The notes beneath the pieces are model-generated. The model saw nothing but the letters and a program-made list of their open reading frames with translations, made no database searches and was not told where the DNA came from. From positions 1-64,000 of the forward strand of contig NZ_QSBV01000014.1 of the NCBI RefSeq assembly GCF_003465825.1: a stretch of DNA of 64,000 bases. Reading direction: 5' to 3'. The position numbers were made by a program, and so were the translations under genes. Below are positions 28,755 through 37,382 of the stretch, in pieces (the first letter of the stretch is position 1; every line of letters begins with the position of its first letter). The DNA comes from Collinsella sp. AF02-46-1 (GTDB lineage: Bacteria; Actinomycetota; Coriobacteriia; Coriobacteriales; Coriobacteriaceae).

Positions 28755-28860
28755 AGTATCGGCGAACGGTGCATTTTTGCGTTCTATTGGGCAAACGTCA
28801 ACGCGCGCTACAGCTCTTGCTCGACCTATTCAGATCTTGTCGCATACTACCGTAGATCCT
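28755..28860. repeat. Hairpin-type intergenic repeat, copy 1 (degenerate)
   Basis: The right end (28819-28857, reading GCTCGACCTATTCAGATCTT onward) matches the right end of the element at 30017-30150 at about 32 of 38 positions. The left end (GGAGTATCGGCGAAC) is a weak inverted copy of the right. The surrounding 28619-28888 gap holds no gene. Confidence 0.6.
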
Positions 28861-28888
28861 CAACGCTTCCGCCCCCAAGAGATCATTT

Positions 28889-29848
28889 TTAGTACTTGAA
28901 GAAGCCCTCGCCCGAGCTTTCGCCCAGCTTACCTTCGTCGAGCATTTTCTTGAGGACGGATGCCATAGCCTTAAAGTTGTAGGGCATCATCATCTTCTTG
29001 AGCAGCGGGCTCACCAGGCCCGGGACCTTCTGATACTGCATGACGATGTTGTAGGCCGTCTGGATACCCACCGTGTCGAATACGCGGAACGGGCCCTTGG
29101 GGGCGCCGGTGCCCCGCGTCCATGCAAGGTCGATGCTCTTGGGGTCACTCACACCCGAAACATACAGGTCAAGGCCCGAAAGCAGCCACGGCACCAACAT
29201 GGAATTGAGCAGGTAGCCGTTCTTTTCCTTGTTGACGGGCAGGGCAAGCATACGGATATCGTTGGCAAAGTCGACGAGCTCGTCGAAGTAGCGCTTGTCG
29301 GTTTGGTCCTGTGCCATGACCTCGGTCATGTTGTTCTTCCAGATGGAGTTGGCAAAGTGCAGCGACAGGTACTTCTCGGGACGGCCGGTGTACTTGGCAA
29401 AGGTGCTCGGCAGCAGCGTGGATGAGTTGGTCACGATGACGGTCTTTTGCGGCAGAACCGGGGCGAGCTTCTTGTAGAAGTCGATTTTTGCCTGAGTGTC
29501 CTCGGCCATAGACTCGATGACCAGGTCGGCGTCGGCCACGGCCTTGGCAAGATCGAGCTCCAGCTTGAGTGTGGAGTAGGCACGCTCGACGGCGGCGAGC
29601 GCCGCTTCCTTGTCGAAGGGCTGGGTGCCATCGGCGATACCGGCGCACCACTCGCCCGTGCCGTCCGCCATGCCCTCGATTGCCGCGATGTACTCCTTGC
29701 GCACGTGATCGATCTTGGGCTGGGTGCGGCCGATGCTGCCCTCGCTGCGCAGCCAAATCGTTACATCAAAGCCGCAGTAGGCAGCCTGAAAGGCAATCTG
29801 GCTTCCCAACACGCCGCCGCCGGCAACACAAACGGTCTTGTAGCTCAT
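28889..29848 (-). CDS. 3-hydroxyacyl-CoA dehydrogenase family protein
   Basis: A 319-residue NAD-dependent dehydrogenase. It has the Rossmann motif VAGGGVLGSQIAFQAAYCGF at the N-terminus, VIESMAEDTQAKIDFYKKL, TNSSTLLPSTFA, and the catalytic-domain segments LHFANSIWKNNMTEVM (His in the dyad) and PVNKEKNGYLLNSMLVPWL. It should oxidise 3-hydroxyacyl-CoA or reduce 3-ketoacyl-CoA, as in butyrate-type or amino acid fermentation. No other pathway genes adjoin it. Its start has a weak GAGAGG upstream. Confidence 0.9.
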   Translation of the reverse strand: MSYKTVCVAGGGVLGSQIAFQAAYCGFDVTIWLRSEGSIGRTQPKIDHVRKEYIAAIEGMADGTGEWCAGIADGTQPFDKEAALAAVERAYSTLKLELDLAKAVADADLVIESMAEDTQAKIDFYKKLAPVLPQKTVIVTNSSTLLPSTFAKYTGRPEKYLSLHFANSIWKNNMTEVMAQDQTDKRYFDELVDFANDIRMLALPVNKEKNGYLLNSMLVPWLLSGLDLYVSGVSDPKSIDLAWTRGTGAPKGPFRVFDTVGIQTAYNIVMQYQKVPGLVSPLLKKMMMPYNFKAMASVLKKMLDEGKLGESSGEGFFKY

Positions 29849-30016
29849 GGAACGGTCCTCTCTTACGTAATTCCATAGATGTGTATTTATTCAACCGTAA
29901 GGATGGCACGCGCAGGGGTTGGGTTCTATAAACGGGCGGTATTTCGCGGCAAACGGCTACATATGTTCATTATCTCAGGGCTTCAAGGGCAATTTATGGT
30001 GCCACCGAGACGTCAT

Positions 30017-30147
30017 TTTCGAAAGTATGCGGCAAACTCCGGAACTCTTGAGCACATCCTGGTTTTTCACCAATAAAACCGCAGGTACAGAGCTTGGACA
30101 TATCCGGTGTGCTCGGCCTATTCAGATTTTGCCGCATACTTCCGAAA
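30017..30147. repeat. Hairpin-type intergenic repeat, copy 2
   Basis: Terminal inverted repeats of 20 bp (30017-30036 with 30128-30147, core AAGTATGCGGCAAA) differ at one position and enclose about 91 bp without an open reading frame. The right end is shared with the degenerate copy at 28.8 kb. The structure is MITE-like. The rest of the 29849-30264 gap holds the activase terminator and no gene. Confidence 0.75.
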
Positions 30148-30198
30148 TCTAAGTTCGCAAAGGGTGATAGTTGGGGCGTTTACGCAACATATGTCCAG

Positions 30199-30235
30199 CA
30201 AAAACGGGTGGTAGCCGGCACGGCTGCCACCCGTT
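30199..30235 (-). terminator. Terminator of the activase gene
   Basis: On the minus strand CGGGTGGCAGCC pairs with GGCTACCACCCG (one mismatch, 5-nt loop) followed by TTTTTGC, about 30 bp beyond the stop codon at 30265. Confidence 0.85.
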
Positions 30236-30264
30236 TGTCTCATATCTAGCCCATAGCGGGCAAG

Positions 30265-33200
30265 CTACTTCTTAATGCCGCGTCCCAGACGCTTGGCGAC
30301 CGATGTGACGGCCTCCTCGCTGGCCGGCCCGCAGCTCACGCAGCCGTCATGGGCACGCATCTGACCGGTGACCTCGTCCATCGCGAGCGGCGCCACCTTC
30401 TCGAGCTTAAAGCCCTTGCCGGCGCGCATGTTTTCCTTTGCCACGCTGATCATAAGCTTAATACGGTTGAGCTGGTTGACCTCGGACGCACCGGGGTCGT
30501 AGTCCACCGCGACAATGTTGCTCTCGGGATGCTGGCGGCGCAGCTCCTTGATCACGGCCTTGCCCACCACGTGGTTGGGCAGGCACGCGAAGGGCTGCGT
30601 GCAGATGATGTTGGGCGCACCATGGTCGATCAGGTCGAGCATCTCGGCCGTGAGCAACCAGCCCTCGCCCATGTTGTTGCACACCGAAAGTACCGTACGG
30701 GCCTTTTCGGCCATGGTGCCGATGCGCTCGGGCGCCTCGAAGCGGCGGGACTTCTCGAGCATCTCCTCCACCGGCGTGCGCATCCAGTCCACAAGCTTGA
30801 TGAGCGCTTGCATGCCCGCGCGTGTAGTAGCAGAGCTTCCCAGCTCGTCTTTCTGCAGCTCGGCGTTGCTCATGGAGTAGAGGAAGAAGTCGAGCAGGCC
30901 CGGCACCACGGCCTCGCAGCCCTCGCGCTCAATGACATCGACCACGTGGTTGTTAGCCGTGGGATGGAACTTGACCAAGATCTCACCGACCACGCCCACG
31001 CGCGGCTTGGTGCCCTCGCCCACGAGCGGCATGGTGTCGAACGCGCGGATGGCCTCGCGGCACAGCTTGGTGTAGTTGTGGCGGTTAAACTTGGGCGCCA
31101 GCTTGCGGGCACGCGCCATGTACTCCTCGTAGAGCGCGTTGGCGGCACCGGGCGTGGCCTCGTACGGGCGGCAGCGGTAGAGCATCTGCATCATCACGTC
31201 ACCAAAGAGCACCGCGTAGACTGCCTGCTTAAGCAGCGCCGGCGTCAGCTTAAAGCCGGGGTTGTCCTCGCCCAGCGCCACGGCCGAAAGCGAGATGACA
31301 GGAATCTCGGGGTGGCCGCTCTCGCGCAGGGCCTTGCGGATGAGCGCGATGTAGTTGGTGGCACGGCAGCCGCCGCCGGTCTGGCTGATGACCACGGCGG
31401 TCTTGGACAGGTCGTACCGACCGCTCTCGATGGCCTCCATAATCTGGCCCGTCACCAGAATCGACGGGTAGCAAATGTCATTGTTCACATAGCGCAGGCC
31501 AGCCTCGACGGCATCGTGGTCGGTCGAGGGCAGCAGCTCAAGGTTGTAGCCGGCACCGCGGAACACCTCTTTGACCAGGTCAAAGTGGATCGGCGCCATC
31601 TGCGGGCACAGGATGGTATAGCCCTCGTCGCGCATCTGCTCGGTAAAGGGCACCTTGGGCCATGCGGTCGAGGCGCTCTCACGCTGTGCCTCGAACGTGT
31701 ACTTGCGGCTCGCGAACGCGGGGGCATCCGTGGAGGGCGCCACCGGCGCAGCGTCGCCCTGCTCAAAGACCTTGCCCGCGGCCGTGGCCTCGGCCAAGCG
31801 CTCGGCCTCCTGGTCCTTGAGTGCCGCCATGAGCGAGCGGATGCGAATGCGCGCGGCGCCCAGGTTGGACACCTCGTCGATCTTGAGCACGGTGTAGATC
31901 TTGCCACTGGCCTCCAGGATCTCCTGCACCTGATCGGTGGTCAGGGCATCGAGGCCGCAGCCGAAGGAATTGAGCTGGATCAGGTCCAGGTCGTTGCGCA
32001 TGGTCACAAAGCGGGCGACGGCGTACAGGCGGCTGTGGTACATCCACTGGTCGACGACGCGGATCGGGCGCTCGGGCTTCACCAGATGCGCAAGCGAATC
32101 CTCGGTAAAGACCGCAAAGCCAAAGCTCGAGATAAGCTCGGGCAGGGCGTGGTTGATCTCGGGGTCGTTATGGTAGGGACGACCGGCGAGCACGATGCCG
32201 TGACCGCCGTGGTCCTCGACCCACTTAAGAGCCTCCTCGCCCATGGTCTGGATGTCCTCGTGGAAACGCGCATCGGCCTCAAAGGCGGCGTTGACAGCGG
32301 CATCGACCTCGGAGCGCGTGATCTTGGGCCCACGCACGCGACCGCGTCCGGCCTCAGCGTCGGCCACACGGTCGACGGCGAGCACCTGGTACAGACGGCG
32401 CTTGAGCTCGGTCTTGTCATGATAGGGCACAAACGGGTACAGGAACTCGATGTTCTGCTCGCGGATGTCGTCGATGTTGAGTGCCAACGCCGTGGGGTAG
32501 CTCATGACGATGGGGCAGTTGTAACAGTTGCCGGCGGTCGGGTCCTCTTTGCGCTCCCAGCGCACGCACGGCATCCAGATAAAGTCGACGTCGCGGTCGA
32601 TAAGGTTCATCACGTGGCCGTGGCTCATCTTGGCTGGATAGCACACGCTCTCGGACGGCATGGACTCGATACCCGCCTGATAGGTCTTTTTGCTCGACTG
32701 GTCGGACAGCTGCACGCTAAAGCCCAGGCGCGTAAAGAACGCATGCCAGAAGGGGTAGTTCTCGTACATGTTGAGCGCGCGCGGAATGCCGACGGTGCCG
32801 CGCGGGGCCTCGTCGGGGCTCAGCACCTCGCGGTTAAAGAGCAGCTCGTTTTTCTTTTTGAAGAGGTTGGGGGCCTCGGTCTTTTGCTTTTTGTGGCCGG
32901 CACCCTTCTCGCAGCGGTTGCCGGTAATGAAGCGCCTGCCGCCGCCAAAGTCGTTGACGGTAAGCTGGCAGTTGTTGGAGCAACGGCCGCAGCGGACATG
33001 CTTTTGCGTCACGGTGAGGTGCGCGATATCCTCAGCCGAAAGGATGGTCGAGGTGCCGTCGACGCCGGCGCGATCGCGGGCGAGCAAGGCCGCACCATAG
33101 GCGCCCATGCAGCCGGCGATGTCGGGACGCACGGCGTGCACGCCGGTGAGCTGCTCAAACGCGCGCAGCGTGGCATCGGACATAAAGGTGCCACCCTGGA

Positions 33201-35046
33201 CGATCACCTGACTGCCGATCTCCTGGGGGTCGCGCAGCTTAATGACCTTGAACAGGGCATTCTTGATGACGGAATAGGACAGGCCGGCCGCGATGTCGCC
33301 CACCGTGGCACCTTCTTTTTGCGCCTGCTTGACGCGCGAGTTCATAAAGACCGTGCAGCGGCTGCCCAGGTCGACGGGGGCCTTGGCATGGATGGCGGCG
33401 TCGGCGAACGCGCGCACGTCCATGTTCATAGAGACGGCGAAACTCTCGATAAAGCTGCCGCAGCCCGACGAGCAGGCCTCATTGAGCATGATGTGCTCGA
33501 TGACGCCGTCCTTGACGCGCAGGCACTTCATGTCCTGGCCGCCAATGTCCAGAATGAACTCGACGCCGGGCAGGAACGCCTTGGCGCCGCGCAGGTGCGC
33601 GACGGTCTCGATCTCGCCGGAATCGGCCTTGAGAGCCTCGATGAGCAGCGCCTCGCCGTAGCCCGTGGTGGTCACGTGGCCGATGGTGCAGCCCGCGGGG
33701 ATGTGGTTGTAGAAATCGGCCATGATGACCTTGGCCGTGCCCAGGATGTCGCCGTTGTTGTTGCCGTACCAGGTGTGCAGCAGCTGACCGTCCTCGCCCA
33801 CGAGTGCGGCCTTCATGGTGGTGGAACCGGCGTCGATGCCGATGAACACGCGTCCGGTGTAGCCGTCGAGCTTGCCCTTGGGGACGACCTCGGTGTCGTG
33901 GCGACCCTTGAACTCGGCAAAGTCCTCGTCGGTGGCAAAGAGCGGATCCAGGCGCTCGACCTCAGCACCCTGCGTGTCGCCCAAGCTGTCGATGGCCTCG
34001 ATAAGCTGTGGGAACGTGCTGAGCTTGTTGGACTCGTGCGCCATGGCGGCGCCGCTCGCTACAAACAGGTGGGCGTTTTGGGGCACGATACGGTGCTCCT
34101 CGTCCAGGTTGAGCGTGAGGTAGAAGCGGTGGCGCAGCTCGGAGAGATACTGCAGCGGGCCGCCCAGGAAGGCGACGTTGCCGCGGATGGGGCGGCCGCA
34201 CGCCAGGCCCGAGATGGTCTGGGTCACGACGGCCTGGAAGATGGAGGCAGCCACGTCCTCGGGACGGGCGCCCTCGTTGAGCAGCGGCTGGACGTCGGTC
34301 TTGGCAAAGACGCCGCAGCGGCTGGCGATGGGATAGATGGTAGTGGCGTTGGCCGCGAGCTCGTTGAGGCCGCTCGCGTCGGTGTGCAGCAGGGTTGCCA
34401 TCTGGTCGATGAAGGCGCCCGTACCGCCGGCGCAGGTGCCGTTCATGCGCTGCTCGATGCCGTTGTCGAAGTAGATGATCTTGGCGTCCTCGCCGCCCAG
34501 CTCGATGGCGACATCGGTGGCCGGGATAAGGGTCTCGACGGCGCGTTTGCTGGCGATGACCTCCTGGACAAACTCCAGGTCGAGCCACTGGGACAGCAGC
34601 AGGCCGCCCGAGCCGGTAATGGCGCAGGTCATCTGGGCCGTCGGCAGCACGGTCGCGGCACCCTCGAACAGGTCGCGGGCGCAGGCACGGACGTCGGTGT
34701 GATGGCGCTGGTACTTGGCGTAGACGATCTGGTTGTCGTCGTTGAGCACGGCGAGCTTAACGGTAGTGGAACCCACGTCGATGCCCAGGTGCAGGTTGCC
34801 ACGAGCGTTCTCGGGGTTGAAGATCGCGCCTTCGGGGGCGTGGGCGGCGGCTACGGGCTCAGCGGCGGCAGCGGGCTCGCCAGTGACGGACGCCTCCCCT
34901 GCCGCGTTCTTGGCATCGGCAACTGCCTCGGCAACTTTCTCGGCTGCCGCGGTCGCGGCCTTCTGCGCGGCGTCCACCACGGCGGGCGCGGCCTCGCGTG
35001 CGGCAGCGACCATGCGGTCCTTAATGCCCTCGACGAGTTTGCTCAT
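30265..35046 (-). CDS. Giant acyl-CoA dehydratase activase (2-hydroxyglutaryl-CoA dehydratase type), fused activase and dehydratase-like domains
   Basis: A 1593-residue protein. After an Ala-rich helical N-terminus (~80 residues) come two ASKHA ATPase/activase domains: LHLGIDVGSTTVKLAVL with GTCAGGTGAFIDQMA, and VFIGIDAGSTTMKAALV with EACSSGCGSFIESFA. The cysteines should ligate a bridging [4Fe-4S] cluster. Next is a cysteine motif CGRCSNNCQLTVNDFGG, then DUF2229-type and HgdB-like regions (ESVCYPAKMSHGHVMNLID, GNCYNCPIVMSYPTAL, TQPFACLPNHVVGKAVI). It ends CVSCGPASEEAV. Such proteins probably deliver low-potential electrons to a 2-hydroxyacyl-CoA dehydratase or related ATP-driven reduction. 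TetR is encoded 11 bp upstream. Confidence 0.92.
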   Translation of the reverse strand: MSKLVEGIKDRMVAAAREAAPAVVDAAQKAATAAAEKVAEAVADAKNAAGEASVTGEPAAAAEPVAAAHAPEGAIFNPENARGNLHLGIDVGSTTVKLAVLNDDNQIVYAKYQRHHTDVRACARDLFEGAATVLPTAQMTCAITGSGGLLLSQWLDLEFVQEVIASKRAVETLIPATDVAIELGGEDAKIIYFDNGIEQRMNGTCAGGTGAFIDQMATLLHTDASGLNELAANATTIYPIASRCGVFAKTDVQPLLNEGARPEDVAASIFQAVVTQTISGLACGRPIRGNVAFLGGPLQYLSELRHRFYLTLNLDEEHRIVPQNAHLFVASGAAMAHESNKLSTFPQLIEAIDSLGDTQGAEVERLDPLFATDEDFAEFKGRHDTEVVPKGKLDGYTGRVFIGIDAGSTTMKAALVGEDGQLLHTWYGNNNGDILGTAKVIMADFYNHIPAGCTIGHVTTTGYGEALLIEALKADSGEIETVAHLRGAKAFLPGVEFILDIGGQDMKCLRVKDGVIEHIMLNEACSSGCGSFIESFAVSMNMDVRAFADAAIHAKAPVDLGSRCTVFMNSRVKQAQKEGATVGDIAAGLSYSVIKNALFKVIKLRDPQEIGSQVIVQGGTFMSDATLRAFEQLTGVHAVRPDIAGCMGAYGAALLARDRAGVDGTSTILSAEDIAHLTVTQKHVRCGRCSNNCQLTVNDFGGGRRFITGNRCEKGAGHKKQKTEAPNLFKKKNELLFNREVLSPDEAPRGTVGIPRALNMYENYPFWHAFFTRLGFSVQLSDQSSKKTYQAGIESMPSESVCYPAKMSHGHVMNLIDRDVDFIWMPCVRWERKEDPTAGNCYNCPIVMSYPTALALNIDDIREQNIEFLYPFVPYHDKTELKRRLYQVLAVDRVADAEAGRGRVRGPKITRSEVDAAVNAAFEADARFHEDIQTMGEEALKWVEDHGGHGIVLAGRPYHNDPEINHALPELISSFGFAVFTEDSLAHLVKPERPIRVVDQWMYHSRLYAVARFVTMRNDLDLIQLNSFGCGLDALTTDQVQEILEASGKIYTVLKIDEVSNLGAARIRIRSLMAALKDQEAERLAEATAAGKVFEQGDAAPVAPSTDAPAFASRKYTFEAQRESASTAWPKVPFTEQMRDEGYTILCPQMAPIHFDLVKEVFRGAGYNLELLPSTDHDAVEAGLRYVNNDICYPSILVTGQIMEAIESGRYDLSKTAVVISQTGGGCRATNYIALIRKALRESGHPEIPVISLSAVALGEDNPGFKLTPALLKQAVYAVLFGDVMMQMLYRCRPYEATPGAANALYEEYMARARKLAPKFNRHNYTKLCREAIRAFDTMPLVGEGTKPRVGVVGEILVKFHPTANNHVVDVIEREGCEAVVPGLLDFFLYSMSNAELQKDELGSSATTRAGMQALIKLVDWMRTPVEEMLEKSRRFEAPERIGTMAEKARTVLSVCNNMGEGWLLTAEMLDLIDHGAPNIICTQPFACLPNHVVGKAVIKELRRQHPESNIVAVDYDPGASEVNQLNRIKLMISVAKENMRAGKGFKLEKVAPLAMDEVTGQMRAHDGCVSCGPASEEAVTSVAKRLGRGIKK

Positions 35047-35057
35047 TGTCTCTCCTC

Positions 35058-35768
35058 TTAGTTGTTGGACTCGACGGTTGCGGCGGTGTCGACCGCGTCC
35101 TCGAGCTGCAAGTTCAATAGCTTCATGCCGTATTCCGGCACGTTGATATCGATGGGTTGGCCATACAGGTCGCCGGGGCGCACAAAAGCGAGCACCGTCA
35201 TAATGCGCGCCATGGCCTCGGGCGATTCGGTGAGCCCACGCTCAAACCAGCGCTGAATCATGCCGACCTCGGCGCTCACGACGTAGGTGACGTAGTAGTC
35301 AAAGAACGTGCCCAGCGCCAGGCCCAAAATGCCCGTCTGCGCACGCGGCACCACAGCCTCACGCGCGGTGTCGATAATCCTTTTAATAAAGGCCTGGTCG
35401 CCGCCCGGACCCAGCAGCGCACCGATTAAGTCGCGGTTGGCCGCAAGATAACGCAGCAGCTCAACCGAACCGGGCGCCGGCTCGAGCTCATCGATGTTGT
35501 GATAGAGATCGGGCAGCTGAGCTGCAGTGATGAGCTCAATGCGCTCACGGATCTCGGCCAGCAAGCCGTCCTCGATTTGATTGATAAAGTCGGGAATATC
35601 GCGGTAGTGCGAATAGAACGTGCGGCGCGTAAGACCGGCGCGCTCGGTGAGCGACGCAACGTTAATGCGCGAAAGGTCGCCGCTTTCGGCAAGCTCGCTG
35701 GCAAGTGCCTGGCGAAGGGCACGCTGCGAGCGAAGGGATCGGCGATCGCATTTCTCGAGCTGGGACAA
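35058..35768 (-). CDS. TetR family transcriptional regulator
   Basis: A 236-residue regulator. The N-terminal helix-turn-helix reads RALRQALASELAESG then INVASLTERAGLTRRTFYSH, a classic TetR recognition helix. The C-terminal ~150 residues would bind a ligand and dimerise. It lies 11 bp upstream of the giant activase gene and is surely co-transcribed with it, so it probably controls that operon and itself. Two palindromes containing TGCACA lie just upstream (35791-35806 and 35820-35834). The ligand is unknown. Confidence 0.9.
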   Translation of the reverse strand: MSQLEKCDRRSLRSQRALRQALASELAESGDLSRINVASLTERAGLTRRTFYSHYRDIPDFINQIEDGLLAEIRERIELITAAQLPDLYHNIDELEPAPGSVELLRYLAANRDLIGALLGPGGDQAFIKRIIDTAREAVVPRAQTGILGLALGTFFDYYVTYVVSAEVGMIQRWFERGLTESPEAMARIMTVLAFVRPGDLYGQPIDINVPEYGMKLLNLQLEDAVDTAATVESNN

Positions 35769-35790
35769 GCGTCCTCCCTGTTACTCAACC

Positions 35791-35806
35791 TGTGCACTAT
35801 TGCACA
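35791..35806. promoter_or_regulatory. Candidate TetR operator 1 (TGTGCA-N4-TGCACA)
   Basis: A 6-bp inverted repeat separated by CTAT, 23 bp upstream of the tetR start. Its half-site is the same as in the palindrome at 35820-35834. Confidence 0.45.
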
Positions 35807-35819
35807 GTGCGAGTATTAT

Positions 35820-35834
35820 TGCACACCGTGTGCA
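35820..35834. promoter_or_regulatory. Candidate TetR operator 2 (TGCACAC-C-GTGTGCA)
   Basis: A perfect 7-bp inverted repeat with a 1-bp centre, 52 bp upstream of the tetR start. Its centre is about 29 bp from that of operator 1. Confidence 0.5.
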
Positions 35835-35889
35835 TCAACACGTAAAGGCAATATTTAGATTGTGGCAAAAGCGCAGTCCCTTGGTCACA

Positions 35890-36747
35890 TTATTCGATGA
35901 CGGTGCGGGAGTTTTGCTTGCGCATGGTGGCGAGCATGTGCTTGGGAACGGCGTGGGTCATGCAGCTGCCGATAGTCGCGCCTGCGGCGGCCTTGGCTGC
36001 ATCGCTGCCGTTTTTGGTCGCATAACTGTGGCGGAAGCGTTTGAGCATGGCAATGTCGTTGCCGCCGTCGCCGTAGACCGCCACCTCGTCCTCGGCAATG
36101 CCGTAGTAACCCGCCAGCCAGGCAACACTCTCGCCCTTGTTGCACGCCACGTCCGTGATCTCGAACATCACCGGATCGAACGGCGCGTTGACCACGCGGT
36201 CCGATCGTTCGGCCAAATATGCCTTAAGGTCGCGCTCCAGCTCGGGCGAGGTCACGCGACAATTGATCTTGCATACATCGTGACGCAAGATATCGCCGAT
36301 CGACTGGTCGAAATACTGTTCCTCGTGATAGCCGCCACGCGCACGCATGCCGCGCATCACAATACGCTTGATGGGGCTGTCCTTTTTAAAGCCCGCCTGA
36401 TGCATCTCGAACGAACCGCTCGAGAACATGCCATCGGGCGTGGAGCAATCAAAGCAGATATCCGGGAACGCCTTGAGCAGCTCCTCGGTAACCTGCGGGT
36501 CGATGGTCCAGGTTTTGAGCACCTCGCCATGACTGTCGCGCACGATGGAGCCGTTAGAGCAGCAGGCATCGATCGCCAGCCCCGTAAAGCCATGCTCGCC
36601 GATTGGCAACGTCGAGCGCCCGGTCGCGGGAACCACATGCAAGTCAGCCTCGGTCAGCTCGCGGATGGCACGGCGGATGGTCCCATCCGCCTCGTGCAGG
36701 GCGTTCAGCAGCGTTCCGTCTAAGTCACTCGCAAACATCTTGATCAT
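35890..36747 (-). CDS. Cof-type HAD family hydrolase
   Basis: A 285-residue HAD phosphatase. Motif I is FASDLDGTLLN (Asp8 nucleophile, Asp10). A C2 cap domain occupies the middle, and motif IV is VAVYGDGGNDIAMLKRF near residue 230. Members of this group dephosphorylate sugar phosphates or flavin/pyridoxal phosphates. The substrate cannot be read from the sequence. AAGGAGAGG lies upstream of the ATG. It follows the PII gene on the minus strand, separated by an inverted repeat at 36789-36818. Confidence 0.92.
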   Translation of the reverse strand: MIKMFASDLDGTLLNALHEADGTIRRAIRELTEADLHVVPATGRSTLPIGEHGFTGLAIDACCSNGSIVRDSHGEVLKTWTIDPQVTEELLKAFPDICFDCSTPDGMFSSGSFEMHQAGFKKDSPIKRIVMRGMRARGGYHEEQYFDQSIGDILRHDVCKINCRVTSPELERDLKAYLAERSDRVVNAPFDPVMFEITDVACNKGESVAWLAGYYGIAEDEVAVYGDGGNDIAMLKRFRHSYATKNGSDAAKAAAGATIGSCMTHAVPKHMLATMRKQNSRTVIE

Positions 36748-36788
36748 GGGCGTGCCTCTCCTTCGTCTGCACGATATTGTAGACGAGA

Positions 36789-36818
36789 ACGGGCGCGCCC
36801 CAAGAGAGGCACGCCCGT
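36789..36818 (-). terminator. Hairpin after the PII gene
   Basis: ACGGGCG / CGCCCGT arms with a short loop lie 17 bp beyond the PII stop codon. The T-tract is weak (TCTCGTCT), so termination may be partial. Confidence 0.5.
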
Positions 36819-36834
36819 CGGGCGAAAGATTGTC

Positions 36835-37173
36835 CTACACCGCGGCAGGGCCATGTTCGCCGGTACGGATGCGGATAACTTCCTCGACCGGCTCGACCCA
36901 AATCTTGCCGTCTCCGACGGCACCGGTGCGAGCAGCGTTGCAGATGATCTCGACAATGCCGTCGACATGTTCATCGGCGCAGATGAGGATGAACTGCACC
37001 TTAGGGATCGTGTTGACAAGCAACTCGTTGCCGCGCACGTATTCCTTCCAGCCATGCTGCGCGCCGCAGCCCTGCACCTGGTTGATGGTCATGCCGCGAA
37101 CATCGGCAGCAAACAGCGCGTCTTTGAGAACCTCAAGTTTTTCCTGACGGACGATCGCCGTGATCTTCTTCAT
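36835..37173 (-). CDS. PII-family nitrogen regulatory protein (GlnB/GlnK-like)
   Basis: A 112-residue signalling protein that senses 2-oxoglutarate and adenylate and usually gates the ammonium channel AmtB, encoded directly upstream. It opens MKKITAIVRQEKLEVLKDAL and has the C-terminal GAVGDGKIWVEPVEEVIRIR signature. The T-loop region reads GCGAQHGWKEYVRGNELLVN. The position of the usual uridylylated Tyr51 seems to hold Leu, so covalent control by GlnD is unlikely. It lies 208 bp downstream of amtB, beyond a hairpin repeat. Confidence 0.92.
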   Translation of the reverse strand: MKKITAIVRQEKLEVLKDALFAADVRGMTINQVQGCGAQHGWKEYVRGNELLVNTIPKVQFILICADEHVDGIVEIICNAARTGAVGDGKIWVEPVEEVIRIRTGEHGPAAV

Positions 37174-37279
37174 AGTGAATTCCTCTCAATAATCAACGTA
37201 TCCCTTTACATGAGACGCGGGTTTCCCAGGTGCCGTAAACCAACCTCAGAGATCAAAAAAGTTCAACTGACTGGTCTTA

Positions 37280-37382
37280 GCAGGTTTCCCAAGTGCCGCA
37301 GATTGCCGTGAAAGAGGAGCGAAGCGTACTTAAGTACGTGAGCGACGATTGAACGGCAAGGTGCGGTGCTTGGGGAAGCTGC
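37280..37382. repeat. Nested hairpin repeat overlapping the amtB stop codon
   Basis: Imperfect 30-bp arms (37280-37309 with 37353-37382, 24 of 30 pairing) flank a perfect palindrome CGTACTTAAGTACG (37325-37338). The right arm overlaps the first base of the reverse-strand amtB stop codon. A partial left-arm copy (GGGTTTCCCAGGTGCCG) lies at 37219-37235. Confidence 0.65.

Noticed and set aside
30349..35061. 1570-codon open frame on the plus strand opposite the activase
   Set aside because: It is an antisense shadow with Leu/Val/Gly/Asp/His-rich composition. The minus-strand frame carries all recognisable motifs.
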